Shown piece after piece: positions 7,095-7,739 of a stretch of DNA of 7,739 nucleotides. Each line of letters begins with the position of its first letter. Position 1 is the stretch's first letter. Below the pieces are notes generated by a model that did not search any database, was not told the origin of the DNA, and worked only from the letters and a program-made list of their open reading frames with translations. The stretch is from an uncultured Bacteroidota bacterium. Lineage in GTDB: Bacteria; Bacteroidota; Bacteroidia; Chitinophagales; Saprospiraceae. Location: positions 1 to 7,739 of the forward strand of contig CALEYM010000645.1 in NCBI GenBank assembly GCA_937926185.1, written 5' to 3'. The translations under genes were made by a program, and so were the position numbers.

Positions 7095-7739
7095 TTAACC
7101 GGCCACCGCCAACGACGCGATCAGCGATTCGAACAAACCACGCCCGTCTGTATTTCCAAGCACGGCCTCCGCGGCGCGTTCGGGGTGGGGCATCATGCCA
7201 AACACGTTCCGGCCTTCGTTGCAGATACCGGCGATGGAACGTTCGGCGCCATTTGGGTTCGCTTCGGGCGTTACCCGCCCTTCCGGCGTACAGTACCGGA
7301 ACAACACCTGGTCATTGGCTTCCAGCCGGTCGAGCGTTTGGGGGTTGGCATAATAGCGGCCTTCAGCGTGGGCTATGGGTATTTTTAACGCGCGATCCAG
7401 CTCCAAACCGGCCGTAATGGGCGAACGCCTGGTTTCCGGTTTGAGCCAAACGTTTTTACAAATAAACTGCTGGTTGGCATTGCGCAGCAAAACGCCGGGC
7501 AACAGGCCGGCTTCGCAAAGGATTTGAAAACCGTTGCAAACGCCGAACACGAAACCGCCGTTGGCGGCAAATGTTTTTACCGCCTGCATAATGGGCGAAA
7601 ATTGTGCGATGGCGCCCGCCCGCACGTAATCGCCGTAGGAAAAGCCGCCCGGCAGCACCACGCAATCCACATCCGGCAAAGCGGTGTTTTTATGCCAGAG
7701 TTTGACAACTTCCTCGCCTATCACGTCGCCCAGCACGTG
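7095..7739 (-). CDS. purQ: Phosphoribosylformylglycinamidine synthase subunit PurQ (glutamine amidotransferase), 5' end missing
   Basis: PurQ releases ammonia from glutamine for the PurL-catalysed conversion of FGAR to FGAM, the fourth step of de novo purine synthesis, in the cytoplasm. The visible 214 residues hold the family landmarks: GGFSYGDYVRAGAIA (31-45), the nucleophile elbow GVCNGFQIL with Cys68 (codon 7538-7536), HAEGRY (124-129), NPNG (161-164), and GMMPHPER with His185 and Glu187 completing the class I amidotransferase triad. The frame is open to the right edge (His-Val-Leu-Gly), and about 20 to 25 N-terminal residues with the FPGSNCD motif should lie outside. This is the small stand-alone PurQ type, so separate PurL and PurS would be expected elsewhere. 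The stop is TAA at 7097-7095. Confidence 0.97.
   Translation of the reverse strand, partial: HVLGDVIGEEVVKLWHKNTALPDVDCVVLPGGFSYGDYVRAGAIAQFSPIMQAVKTFAANGGFVFGVCNGFQILCEAGLLPGVLLRNANQQFICKNVWLKPETRRSPITAGLELDRALKIPIAHAEGRYYANPQTLDRLEANDQVLFRYCTPEGRVTPEANPNGAERSIAGICNEGRNVFGMMPHPERAAEAVLGNTDGRGLFESLIASLAVAG

Noticed and set aside
1..7739. CRISPR arrays, tRNA or rRNA genes, transposase genes
   Set aside because: No regularly spaced repeats with spacers, no recognisable structural RNA sequence and no transposase motifs were seen on either strand.

Overview
The window looks like chromosomal DNA from a member of the Bacteroidota. Three things suggest this: two membrane-bound hybrid two-component regulators of the kind typical of the phylum (one with a Reg_prop beta-propeller and Y_Y_Y sensor, one with a 7TMR-DISM sensor and a fused receiver plus AraC-type DNA-binding domain), a DUF2279-family envelope protein, and the lack of clear Shine-Dalgarno sequences before the starts. 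The dispersed-looking repeats inside and between genes would fit a repeat-rich group such as the Saprospiraceae, but that placement is only a guess.

All four genes read on the minus strand. From right to left in the window (5' to 3' in transcription) they are: purQ, cut by the right edge (7739-7095); a DUF2279 protein with a signal peptide (7016-5997); a 276-bp gap (5721-5996) holding a 110-bp near-perfect inverted repeat; a complete 991-residue 7TMR-DISM hybrid histidine kinase/AraC regulator (5720-2745); and, 27 bp further on, a second hybrid-type sensor kinase with a propeller periplasmic domain (2717-1), cut by the left edge inside its HisKA domain. The last gene is one uninterrupted frame of 905 codons. 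There is no gene-free stretch longer than 300 bases.

The two kinases are probably co-transcribed. Their input domains are unrelated, yet their HisKA segments are almost the same at DNA level: by eye 167 of 180 bases match between 1-180 and 4138-4317, with the first 55 identical. This points to recent duplication, domain swapping or gene conversion between neighbours. Repeat DNA has also become protein in these kinases. A run of 7-bp units codes for the HisKA hairpin loop in both, and a GC-rich palindrome codes for part of the ATP lid in the complete kinase. I see no wholly new multi-gene system. The repeat-derived kinase segments and the shared HisKA module are the most interesting content.
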